Below are positions 38,031 to 47,211 of a DNA stretch of 64,000 bases, in pieces. Each line of letters starts with the position of its first letter. Position 1 is the first letter of the stretch. The DNA comes from Linyphia triangularis (lineage: Eukaryota; Arthropoda; Arachnida; Araneae; Linyphiidae). Both the position numbers and the translations under genes were made by a program. The stretch is from positions 85,358,305 to 85,422,304 of the forward strand of contig OZ021725.1 of the NCBI GenBank assembly GCA_963978545.1, in the 5' to 3' direction. Below the pieces are notes generated by a model that was given only the letters and a program-made list of their open reading frames with translations, did not search any database and had not been told where the DNA came from.

Positions 38031-38364
38031 GCCGAAATGTAATAACTGTTACCAGGTGGTATCTTTCACTAGAAGTTAACTAAAATCAAATTGGTACAAA
38101 ATATGATACTCTAAAACAACAGTACGCAATGCATGATTTTATTGTCTTCAAGGAGGCGTTTATTTCAATTAATGAAGTTTAAGTGAATGAAATAAGTCAT
38201 AGTGAATGTACTTTCAAAGATTCCAACTAAGGCTACTAAGAGTTACAGTTCGTTTGGAACTTCCAATTGTCTATTTCTGCCACATATAAGTGCTTAACAC
38301 AGCCAAATACGTCTCGTAATTTTGAGCATCTAGAAGAATACGAGATCGAAATCTTCTAGTGTAA

Positions 38365-38538
38365 ACCTCTCTCTCTCCAACCCCACCACGCCAACGAGAG
38401 GACACTGAGGCCACGACAGATTTAATGTGCACCAGCCCCCTTTAGGTACACACCGATCATCGGTTGTCGTCACAGGATCGAACTCACAACCCTCCGATCA
38501 TGAGCTCGATACACTGACCACCAGGATAGCGGGGCCCT
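38365..38538 (-). repeat. tRNA-derived SINE, third family (C)
   Basis: On the minus strand CCCCGCTATCCTGGTGGTCA starts a tRNA-like head, with A-box-like TGGTGGTCAGTG and B-box GAGTTCGATCC. A unique body with GATGATCGGTGTGTACC and GGGGGCTGGTGCACAT follows, ending near GGTTGGAGAGAGAG. The body differs from families A and B. Limits are approximate and no target duplication was recognised. Confidence 0.65.
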
Positions 38539-38640
38539 AGGATTTCAGTATTACAATTTGTAACTCAAGTCTCTGCAAATATTTAAGATCAAAGACTCTT
38601 CGTAACTCCTAACACCACATTAGCTCATCCTGCCGAAGTA

Positions 38641-38817
38641 GCCGACCAAACGGTATAGTGGTTAGGGTGCTAGCTTATAGACTGCGAGATTGCGGGTTCG
38701 AGTCCCGCGTAAGGCATGCTTATTTGTAAGTGTATGTTGGCTTGTCTAATGACGAATGCTTCGGTGCATTATAGCCCTCGCGTTGCTGACGGCGCCAGAT
38801 AATCTGAAAACAACCAA
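38641..38817 (+). repeat. tRNA-derived SINE, family A
   Basis: Plus-oriented: it starts GCCGACCAAACGGTATAGTG, has B-box GGTTCGAGTCC near 38695 and ends AACAACCAA. A perfect 12-bp duplication CCTGCCGAAGTA (38629-38640, 38818-38829) flanks it. This copy is more diverged in the head (GTTAGGGTGCTAGC) than the others. Confidence 0.92.
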
Positions 38818-39009
38818 CCTGCCGAAGTACTTTGTTAAAGGAATAATTCTGACTTGTCACGGACTGGGTATAACCTGGCCCTATTGGTCGATCAAGGTGT
38901 ACTTGTTGGTCAAATCGTCGACTCGATCGATTAATTATTGGCATTTTACATGAAAGTTTTGAATGGTTTACTGATGGAAGCCGTCTGGCCACCTGGTGGT
39001 TTGGACATA

Positions 39010-39430
39010 CAGGGTGTTTACAAATTAGGTGGAAAATAGAGCTCAAATAGATATGTATAACTCTTAATAACTAGTCATAATCAACATTTTTTTTCTCTCA
39101 CAGAATGACTGATGAAAATAAATTAGTTGAGGAAAAAGAATGGTTTTTTTTAATGCTTAGTTATTAAGAGGTTATTCAGATCTATTTGAACTACATTGCC
39201 CAACTGTCAACCTGATGACTGTGGGGTTAGTCTAGTCAGCTAGTTAGGCTCTAGTCTCGAAAGTCAACGGTGCCTTGTTCGGATCCTGAGTTAGGCATGG
39301 ATATTCGATGTGGTTCGGAATCCACTTTAAGCTGTAGTTTTATGCCTGATTAGCCGTTATTGTGCGTAAAAATAGGTCGTTGGGCGTACAAACAAACAAA
39401 CCATTGCCCAACTAATTTGTAACCACTCTG
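39010..39430. mobile_element. Mariner-type palindromic MITE, interrupted by a SINE
   Basis: TA (39008-39009 and 39431-39432) flanks ends CAGGGTGTTTACAAATTA and TAATTTGTAACCACTCTG, inverted repeats with two mismatches. The inverted match continues for about 57 bp per arm (CAAATAGATATG / CAGATCTATTTG, CTTAATAACTAG / TTAGTTATTAAG). TA flanks and a CAGGGTGT end fit Tc1/mariner. Without the SINE and one duplication copy it is about 213 bp. Confidence 0.8.
39206..39401 (+). repeat. tRNA-derived SINE, family B, nested in the mariner MITE
   Basis: The head has GGGGTTAGTCTAG and a B-box-like TTGTTCGGATCC. The family-B body follows: TTAGGCATGGATATTC, GGAATCCACTTTAAGCTG, CCTGATTAGCCGTTATTGTG and AAAATAGGTCGTTGGGCGTA. 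The tail is (CAAA)n. A perfect 12-bp duplication CATTGCCCAACT (39194-39205, 39402-39413) lies inside the right arm of the MITE, so the SINE landed second. Confidence 0.9.
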
Positions 39431-39673
39431 TACAATGCGTTTAAATCAAATGTCCCTAATTTAGAGAGGCCGATGTACTTAACAGAAAGTTAAAAAGCAT
39501 AAGCAAAATGTAAAATAAAACAACAAGACTCACAAATATAAGATACTAGCTACATAGGATACTAACTAGTATTATAAGATACTAGCCTGGCGTTGCCCGT
39601 GCTCAATCTGCTGTGACCTGGTACAACCCGGTTCAAATTGGTTCAGTCGATTGAAAGTTATGAGCATTACCCC

Positions 39674-39906
39674 TGTAACGTATTGTAATTGTTAATTGCT
39701 GTTGTAAAATATAGAGGGCGCCACAAAACAGTTATTTGAAGATTGTATTTTGTTATGTTTTTTTTTTTTATTAGTCTCCTATGAGAGACGAGAGAGGAGA
39801 GACGATTCAGAGATGGAACACTAACACCTGCTCCTTGTGAAGTTCTTAAAATAAATGTGTTTTGTTTTCGTTCAAAATGAAATTTTTACTCGACCACGAT
39901 ACCACA
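39674..39906 (+). repeat. 5' LTR (233 bp)
   Basis: Begins TGTAACGTATTG and ends CGATACCACA (TG...CA). It contains an AATAAA polyadenylation-type signal at 39850-39855. Compared with the 3' LTR it differs only in the T tract after TTATG (12 T here, TTG plus 8 T there). No clear TATA box was found. Confidence 0.95.
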
Positions 39907-39914
39907 GCTAAGAT

Positions 39915-39932
39915 TGGTTCCAGCGGTGCGAT
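39915..39932 (+). promoter_or_regulatory. Candidate minus-strand primer binding site
   Basis: TGGTTCCAGCGGTGCGAT starts 8 bases after the LTR. Its complement ends in CCA preceded by seven acceptor-stem, five T-stem and AT T-loop-like positions, as in a tRNA 3' end. I cannot name the tRNA; a search of the host tRNA set would. Confidence 0.6.
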
Positions 39933-41678
39933 TTTTGAACCTGAAACAACCGTTGTTTTGAAAAAGAACTGTAAGTTTTATTTAAACGACGAAATGAATA
40001 ACGACCGTTATTTTGGCGCGAAGAGTACCTGATGGACATCCATCGTGTGGAATATTAAGCAAGCCTTGCTTATATATTTCTTGTGTTTGCTGAAACCTTT
40101 AAATGTCCGAGTATGGACACTCGTCGTGTAGAATGGTAAGCATTGCAATTTGCTTATTAAATTAACTGAAAAGCCTCGATTCAGTGTGGACATCCGGTCT
40201 ACAGATTTTGCTGGGTATCCGTCCAGATTGATAATTTTTCTTCGTCCTGAAGATCACCAGTGACATCCTGTCCTGAGAAAAGAAGAACCCTCTTCAACCT
40301 GAAGATATTGTGTTTTTTTCTTTTAAGAGTGGTGTTTGTGTTTCGCTGTCAGCATTAGTGAATGACAAGTTCTGTTTCTACAGATTTTGATGGACATCCG
40401 TCCAGATTGATAAGTTTTCTTCGTCCTGAAGATCGCCAGTGACATCCTGTCCTGAGAAGAGAAAAGAATACTTCATTTTGAAGATTTTGTTGTGTTTTGA
40501 TTCAAGAGTGGTGTTCGTGTGTAGTGCTTCGTGAATCATAAGTTCTGTTTTCTAAGTGGTTAAATGGAATGCAATACTTCAAGATTGGTGATACGTTGCG
40601 AGTTTCAATGTTTGTAATTCAAGTGTAATTTATCGAAAGTGCTAATTTGTGGTTGGTATTTAGTGCTTGAGTTATTCAAGAGGTGTTTAGTTTCGGTTCC
40701 GAGAAAGGTTCTAGTTTCATTTGTGTGCAATATTTCGAATGAAAATAATGTAATGATTACTTGTGGAGTGTGTACATATATCATTTGTGTGCAGTATTCA
40801 AGTGATTAATTTGCCTCATCTGACGTGAGTTATAATTATTTACTCATCGTAGATCAAGAGTGATTTTAAAACTGGTGGTGGAGCAAGTCCATTTTCTGGT
40901 GAAGAAAATAAAAGGAATTATCCGGCCCTCGGATATAATTACAATTAAAGTGAAAATAATTGTATTTTGTGATTTTCAGCTTCATAGTTGATTTTAAGTT
41001 CTTTGAAATTTATTTAAAACTAGTTTTGTTTAGTATCTGGTACATGCATTTAAATTATGATAGTATTTGAATTTATATCTTTTGAAGGTCTTCTTTTAAC
41101 ATGGTATGAATTTAATTCTATATTTGATTATTTGTGCTACTATAATTATATATATACCATAATATAATATCTGGTAAGATTCTTGTAACAAGAACACTTA
41201 TTTAAGTACCAGTTATAACAAATGCTTTGGGTTTGTGCTAACGTTTCGAAGAATTGGAAATTACTAAAACAAAAGTAATTTGAATCTAATTTTAGTTAAA
41301 GTTGTAAAAGAGTTAGTTTTAAGTGAAATCTAGTTCTAGATATTTTTTGTTCTTGATCTGAAGTTTATTTCTGAATATTCTATTTCATGTTCTCTTTTAA
41401 AAAAAAAAAAAATGTGAGTGCTATATACTTAAATTAGATGCAATTAATTTGATTTGAGTTTTAAAAATTACAATTGCTGAAATTAAGTGGTAAAAATTGT
41501 TGAATTCTTTTTGAAAACATTTATGTTCCTGTTCTATGATAAATTTTCATACTTGAATATTTTGTAGTGGCTAAGTGGTATAAAATTTATATTATATTTA
41601 CAAGAATAATTATAAATTTGAGGGTGTTCTGTGTTGGGTGAAGAATATAAACTCTCCAGTAAATTATTACATTTAAAA
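39933..41678 (+). other. Long untranslated leader with a ~179-bp tandem duplication
   Basis: No long ORF between the primer site and gag. Two tandem units begin at about 40202 and 40381 (period 179). They share CAGATTTTG, TCCGTCCAGATTGATAA, TTCTTCGTCCTGAAGATC, CCAGTGACATCCTGTCCTGA, AAGAGTGGTGTT and AAGTTCTGTTT. An internal promoter, packaging signal or IRES is possible but nothing shows which. Confidence 0.75.
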
Positions 41679-43181
41679 ATGTCTTTTTTGGGTCGTGCTA
41701 AGAAAGAAGATTTGAGGGTGTTAGCAGAAGAGTTAGGTGAAAGAGTAACACCTGGTCTTAAACTGGTAGATCTTAAGAAATTAATCACTACAAGTGTTAA
41801 TTATGACGTAGATTACGTTAAGGAACAGATAATTGTAGTAATGGAGAGTAGGAAAGAACGTGAGGAAGCAGAACATGCAAACAAACAAGCGGAACTACAA
41901 AAAGAAAGATTCGAACAAGAACAGGAAAGACTGAAATTGCAACGTGAACTTGAAAAAGAAAAGTTTGAACAAGAACAAGAAAGAATAAAACTACAACAAG
42001 AATACGAGCTGCAAAAACTCCAGTTGGAATCGGAAAGAGGACCTATAGTTATGCAAAATGATCCACAAAGATCAAGAGTTGAGCTTCGACACCTCATGCA
42101 GAAGTTTGATGATAAACAAACCGACATCAGTCTGTATTTGTTACTCTTTGAAAGGCAAGCAGAATGGGCTGGAATCCCATCGACGGATTGGGTATCTCAT
42201 CTGATAGGACTGTTACCATCTGACATAACCCAATTGATTGCCCGTGAGCCATCGGAATTGGCAAAAGAATATGACCATGTTAAAAAGCTGCTTCTTAAGA
42301 GATTTAAGTTAAGTCCAGAGAGATTTAGGCAGATGTTTGTTCGACACCAAAAAAATGCAGAATCTACATGGAGTGACTTTGCATATGAACTCCACAATTA
42401 CTGTCAAGAATGGGTGACTGGCTTAGAAATAACTACTTACGAACAACTTTTGGGTCTTATGGTGGTGGACCAGTTGAAGCATCGTGTGCCTAACGAAGTG
42501 AAGGATCATTTCGTGGAAGAATGGGGAAACATAACTTCTCCTATAGAATTAGCTTCAAAACTTGATGCTTATGACAACGTTCATGGGAACTTTAAGAGAA
42601 AAATTCCCGAGAGAAATGGGGAAAAGAATATTCCTAAGTGGCGAACAAAACTTCCAGTGGATTCCAAAGCCAGAATAGAAAACTCTACTCCCTTCAGAAA
42701 TCAAGCTCAAGGTAGACCAGAGATTAAAAGAAATTCCAGGAATGAACAAAATTTGGAAACACGAAGGCAGCTACGTTGTTATGAATGCGACTCAACTCAG
42801 CATTTGAGACCAAATTGTCCTGAATTAAAGAAGAAATCAACCACAACTGCTTCTATAAATAGAATAACTTTCAGTTCAGAGGACAAGTTATTGAATCCTT
42901 TTATCCTGTCTGGAAAAGTGAATGGGACAGACATGTCTATTCTCAGAGACACTGGTTCAACTATTGATGTGATCTGCCAGAAGTATGTTACTTCAGATAT
43001 GATGACTGGAGAACAAGTTTGGGTGCGGCATCTTCTGGATGAAAGTATGTCCTGCCTACCGATTGCTGAAGTAGAGATAGAATGTGAGTTGGGGAATATT
43101 CTCACAAAAGCAGCTGTGATTCAGAACCCATTGGATCAGGGCAGATATCTGTTAGGAAATCGAACTGCTGCATTTTCTTGA
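41679..43181 (+). CDS. gag-pro: Gag-protease polyprotein of Gmr1-like gypsy element
   Basis: This 500-residue ORF forms the retrotransposon particle and cuts its polyprotein. I start at ATG 41679 (MSFLGRAKKEDL) because its context AAAATG is good. The frame is open upstream to 41631 without an ATG. Residues ~45-125 are a highly charged Glu/Lys/Gln coiled coil. Residues ~130-300 are the capsid, with a SCAN-like stretch (SPERFRQMF, then TYEQLLGLMVVDQLKHRVP). A CCHC zinc knuckle CYECDSTQHLRPNC follows at about 368-381. An aspartic protease with active-site LRDTGSTIDV lies near residue 428. The ORF ends at TCT TGA, where the next frame (+1) continues into pol, so expression of pol would need a +1 shift or the site is a recent indel. 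The ORF is intact, unlike pol. Confidence 0.9.
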   Translation: MSFLGRAKKEDLRVLAEELGERVTPGLKLVDLKKLITTSVNYDVDYVKEQIIVVMESRKEREEAEHANKQAELQKERFEQEQERLKLQRELEKEKFEQEQERIKLQQEYELQKLQLESERGPIVMQNDPQRSRVELRHLMQKFDDKQTDISLYLLLFERQAEWAGIPSTDWVSHLIGLLPSDITQLIAREPSELAKEYDHVKKLLLKRFKLSPERFRQMFVRHQKNAESTWSDFAYELHNYCQEWVTGLEITTYEQLLGLMVVDQLKHRVPNEVKDHFVEEWGNITSPIELASKLDAYDNVHGNFKRKIPERNGEKNIPKWRTKLPVDSKARIENSTPFRNQAQGRPEIKRNSRNEQNLETRRQLRCYECDSTQHLRPNCPELKKKSTTTASINRITFSSEDKLLNPFILSGKVNGTDMSILRDTGSTIDVICQKYVTSDMMTGEQVWVRHLLDESMSCLPIAEVEIECELGNILTKAAVIQNPLDQGRYLLGNRTAAFS

Positions 43182-45153
43182 AGGTAGAAGGAAAGAAATT
43201 GGAATTAATCCTGAAGAAGTTAACGCCATCCAAACCAGAGCTCAGCGAAGGTTGAAGGAAATCGCCAACCGAGAGAAAGAAGCTGAAGCTGATCTAGGAA
43301 AAGGAGAAGACGCCGAAGCAGATGAAGTTTCTACACCGGAAAGTTCAGTGCTAAATCTTAGTAAGGATAACGAGATCATGTTACCCCCAGTTCAAGTTCA
43401 ACAGGAACCTGCACTTTCACTCCTGGAAGTGAAACCTTCTGATTTTGCTATGGCTCAAAGAGAAAGCCCAGAGTTACAGCCGTTTTGGGAAGAAGCTTCT
43501 AAAACCAATAAAGAAGGATCGTCAAGTGATATACTCATCAGTAAGAATAATCTTTTGATAAAAAGGAGGACTGATAAAACAGGAAATGAGAGGTTTTTGC
43601 TGCTTGTTCCAGAAAAATTTAAAGAACGTTTAAAGGCTCTATGCCATGAGGGTACATCAGGTCATTTAGGAGTTACAAAGACCAAAGACATTCTTTCCAG
43701 ATATTTTTTTTGGCCTAACTGTTATAAAGAAATTGAAGACTACGTTCGCAGCTGTGATAAGTGCCAGCGTGTGGGGAAGCCAAATGACAGAAAGAAGACT
43801 CCTATGAAATTAGTTCCAGTTATACAAGAAGTTTTCTCCAAAATTAATGTTGATGCGGTTGGACCCCTTCCAGTATCCACAGGATGAAAACGTTACCTAA
43901 TCACTGCTATGTGCCTATCATCAAAGTACCCTGATGCCATTACTGTGGCCGATATCACTTCTACATCAGTAATTGATGCTTTGATGCTAATTTTCAGTAG
44001 AATGGGGTTTCCTAAACAACTTCAATGTGATCAAGGGACTTCATTTATGAGTGAACTTACCACAACCTTTCTAGAAAACACTGGGATTAAAGTAGTACAC
44101 AGTTCAGTGTATCACCCACAGAGCAATCCTGTCGAAAGATTCCATAGAACAATCAAACGAATTCTAAGAGTTTTGTGCCTTGAAGCCGAAGCAGATTGGG
44201 AACAGATGATCTGTCCTGCACTCTTTGCTCTTCGAACTGTAACACATGCAGCTACAGGATTTACTCCTGCTGAACTCGTTCATGGAAAAAACTTACGAAC
44301 ACTGTTAACCTTACTGTTCGAACACTGGATGGATCCTGAAGAGGAAGAGAGCCCTGTGACTGAATATGTATTTTCTTTAATCAACAGATTGAAGCAATGT
44401 CAAGAAGTAGCAGTAGAAAACATGGAAGCTGTACAGCTCAAGAACAAGACATGGTATGATAAAAGAGCAATCAAAAGGGAATTTCAAGAAGGAGATTTGG
44501 TTCTCGTAGTGGCCACTTCCAAGGCAAACAAGATCGCTCCTCATTGGCCTGGTCCAGGAACTATTTCAGGAAAAAATTTTGAAACAAACTACCTTGTAGA
44601 ATTACATGGAAAGAAAGATGAAACTCAAATTCATCAAGTAAACCCCTCGGAGATTAAAATCGAAGCCTTTACAAATTTCCCTGTGCCTAAAATGAAAACA
44701 GCCGTCAGAGCCTTCCTGGGAGTTGCTGGTTACTATAGCCGCTATATTCCTATGTTTTCAGTTATAGCTGCACCCTTTGACTGATGCACTTAAAGGAAAA
44801 GTAAGAAAACGGGAGATCATCTGGACTCCCGAATGTTACAAAGTGCTAAAAAAATTGAATTATTATTATTTGGATGGACTGAATTTGTGGTGAAAACTGA
44901 TCATAACCCATTAACATGGTTACGAACAAATGCTAGTTCAGATTCACGTTTAATGCGTTGGGCCTTAGCACTTCAACCATTTAATTTTAATGTCTTTCAC
45001 CGAGCAGGCAAGCTAAACAAAAATGCTAATCCGAGTAGTTTTAAATTAAACGTATTCCTTTTATTAGTATTTTTTTTGTACATTTGGTTTATTGATCATG
45101 TTTATATTTTTACATATTCTTTATGCTATTATGTTTATGTTCTTTTGTTGTAA
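43156..45153 (+). pseudogene. pol: Broken pol: integrase followed by remnants of RT and RNase H
   Basis: Frame +1 relative to gag opens after a TAG at 43153-43155. A charged linker is followed by the integrase zinc-binding domain (HEGTSGHLG, then CDKCQ, near 43648-43776) and catalytic core. Aspartates are seen in NVDAVGPLP and CDQGTSF and the glutamate in NPVERFHR. A TGA at 43885-43887 interrupts the core in the same frame. A C-terminal region with GPGTISGKN follows. Then, directly after QIHQVNPSEIK, comes the distal end of reverse transcriptase (AFLGVAGYYSRYIP). The fingers, palm and YxDD active site are absent. A frame change lies near 44775. The RNase H remnant starts only at FVVKTDHNPLTWL (~44883); its first catalytic part is deleted. 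The last ~30 codons are T-rich. Deletions, stop and shifts make it non-functional for reverse transcription. Confidence 0.88.
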
Positions 45154-45201
45154 ATATATTACAAACTTTTCTCCTTTTTCTCTTAGAGAAAAGTTTTCTG
45201 T

Positions 45202-45210
45202 GAGGGGAGG
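45202..45210 (+). promoter_or_regulatory. Polypurine tract candidate
   Basis: GAGGGGAGG lies 10 bases before the 3' LTR. It is the only purine-rich tract in the right place to prime plus-strand synthesis. The gap AATTAATAGC between it and the LTR is longer than usual. Confidence 0.6.
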
Positions 45211-45220
45211 AATTAATAGC

Positions 45221-45452
45221 TGTAACGTATTGTAATTGTTAATTGCTGTTGTAAAATATAGAGGGCGCCACAAAACAGTTATTTGAAGATTGTATTTTGT
45301 TATGTTGTTTTTTTTATTAGTCTCCTATGAGAGACGAGAGAGGAGAGACGATTCAGAGATGGAACACTAACACCTGCTCCTTGTGAAGTTCTTAAAATAA
45401 ATGTGTTTTGTTTTCGTTCAAAATGAAATTTTTACTCGACCACGATACCACA
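45221..45452 (+). repeat. 3' LTR (232 bp)
   Basis: Same sequence as the 5' LTR apart from the T-rich tract, where TTG plus 8 T replaces 12 T. Ends CGATACCACA. Followed by CCCCTTAAAC; joining this to the left flank ATTACCC gives a continuous pre-insertion site if ACCC is the duplicated target. Confidence 0.95.
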
Positions 45453-45909
45453 CCCCTTAAACTCCTTATTCTCAATTTCACCAACTTAATTACAAAACAA
45501 CGTAATGAAATTTTGGGTTCCCAGCAATCTGGATTAGCCATTTTATAAAATATTAGACTATTTATAAAAACAACCCAGTTGAAATTAGTTCAGCAGATCT
45601 CAATTTATTGCTATTCCTATAAAAAGGTGAAAAAGAGAAAAAAATTTCAAAATTTCATGAAGCCAGGATTTTTTTTTTTTTTTTTTTCTTGTTTCGAAAT
45701 TCAAGAGTGCAAACTTTCGTCAAGATCGCAATAAAGCAGTAGATTTCATGACCTAATTACTTAAAACTTCGAAAAACCCTCACTTTCGAGTTTTTTCACC
45801 CTTTAAAGGGTACGGTGAGCAGAATTTAGTATAGATCAAATAAAGCTGTGGCTTCCTATAAAAATAAAAACATACCAGCACATATGAAACTTTTCTTTAT
45901 TATATATAC

Positions 45910-47211
45910 TAGCACATATAAAACTTTTACTTATTATATATAAATATGAGTATTTTAGAATGCTTCTTAACCATTTGTTTAAGAGAGTAGTAGGAATCAA
46001 TGTTTGAAATAGAATTGAATTTCATGGCGCTGTTAGAAAATATCCATTTAATAACGACGTAATTACTTAAGCTTTTATGTAAGAGACAGATCATCAGCTT
46101 TATAATAAGAATAAAAGATGTTTTTGAGGTACTCTTTATGAAAAAGCCACACCCATAAAGTCTATTTATTCATCCTCATTATGACAAGCAATATATTTAG
46201 TTCATTCAACACATTCAATAAAAAGTTTTTTGAATTATCTACTACCAAACAACGTAGTTCTGTAAATTTTTATTAGGATGAATAAGAAAAATAGACGCAA
46301 TCATTCAACTGTACTCTTATTTATTTTGAAGAACTAATAGAATTTCATATGCTAAGAAATCGATTAATAATGGTAATAAGTCTTAACTTAAAAAAAGACA
46401 ATGGCTGACTGTTTTGGTAGAGTATTTTTCAAAGAAGCATAAGGATTTTTAAAGAAAGTTACCCTCAATTATTATCTAACTAATTTAAAAGATATATTCT
46501 TAAAATAAATTGGAAACAAAAAAAAGTTGGACACTTTGTAATAATTTTTTTATTTTTTTTTTAAACGTGCATTCGATCTTTCACAGTCAATTTGAAAATA
46601 CATTGACGTCAAAAAAAAAATTTAATTTACTTATTTAAATAATTTTGCATAAAATATAAAATATCATTACTCAAATTCATGTCTTATTAGTATCAAAACC
46701 GAGCTTATTAAATGCTAATAAGCTCAAACAAAACTCGTATTTTAAACTAATGATTCTCTTTTATCGAATAAAACTCGGAACATACTTTTATAAAAGTCAA
46801 ATTAGGCTTTGAGAAGCCGAAAGAAATTCATCTCTGAAAATTTATAAATTATTCCTATTCATTAACACTTCCGATGCTAGAAGAAGTTATTTTTACGTGA
46901 AATTGCTAATCCGACGCTTAATTTTCTATTGTCTTAAGAACAGTATTAGATACTGAATTTATAATATGTAAGAATATTTCTACATAATCTATTGTATTCA
47001 ACTTATACTCAATTAAACTTATATGTCTTATTTATATGTTTCCCTAACTATAACTCTTTTATTATTATTATTAGGAAAACTCAAATATTCAATAAAAATT
47101 ATTCGTTTTAGTTCTGTAAATGTACGTTAAAGGAATAAAATAATATAATCGATAAAAAGTTTTTAATATAAATCATTTATGTGCATTGCCAATTTTTATA
47201 TTCATTAACTG
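45910..47211. other. Unassigned AT-rich DNA
   Basis: No gene, no bounded repeat. Two close repeats of CTAGCACATATAAAACTTTT type words near 45890-45935 lie next to the putative Helitron end. Confidence 0.45.

Larger units (their letters stand above)
39674..45452 (+). mobile_element. Gmr1-like Ty3/gypsy LTR retrotransposon, RT-deleted copy (5.8 kb)
   Basis: Order: 5' LTR, primer-site candidate, 1.8-kb leader, gag-protease ORF, integrase, then the tail of reverse transcriptase and the end of RNase H, purine tract, 3' LTR. Ty3/gypsy elements normally place integrase last; integrase before RT is the hallmark of the Gmr1 clade. The SCAN-like capsid region fits that clade too. The two LTRs differ only in one T-rich tract, implying a very recent insertion. 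ACCC at 39670-39673 and again at 45452-45455 is the likely 4-bp target duplication; its first base overlaps the LTR end call. The RT core is absent, so mobility needed helper enzymes. No envelope ORF is seen. Confidence 0.9.
39582..45890 (-). mobile_element. Probable older Helitron, split by the LTR retrotransposon
   Basis: On the minus strand the left end reads AGCACGGGCAACGCCAGG then CTAG followed by T (CTAG at 39585-39582), a Helitron-type 3' end. DNA from here to 39673 joins the DNA after 45455 once the retrotransposon and its duplication are removed. The 5' end is not firmly placed: a TATAGGAAGCCACAGC-like start is seen on the minus strand near 45865-45890. The right limit is approximate. 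Confidence 0.45.

Noticed and set aside
45060..45153. Hydrophobic C-terminal segment after the RNase H remnant, as a possible envelope-like product
   Set aside because: About 30 codons of T-rich sequence with no signal peptide, cleavage site or glycoprotein features.
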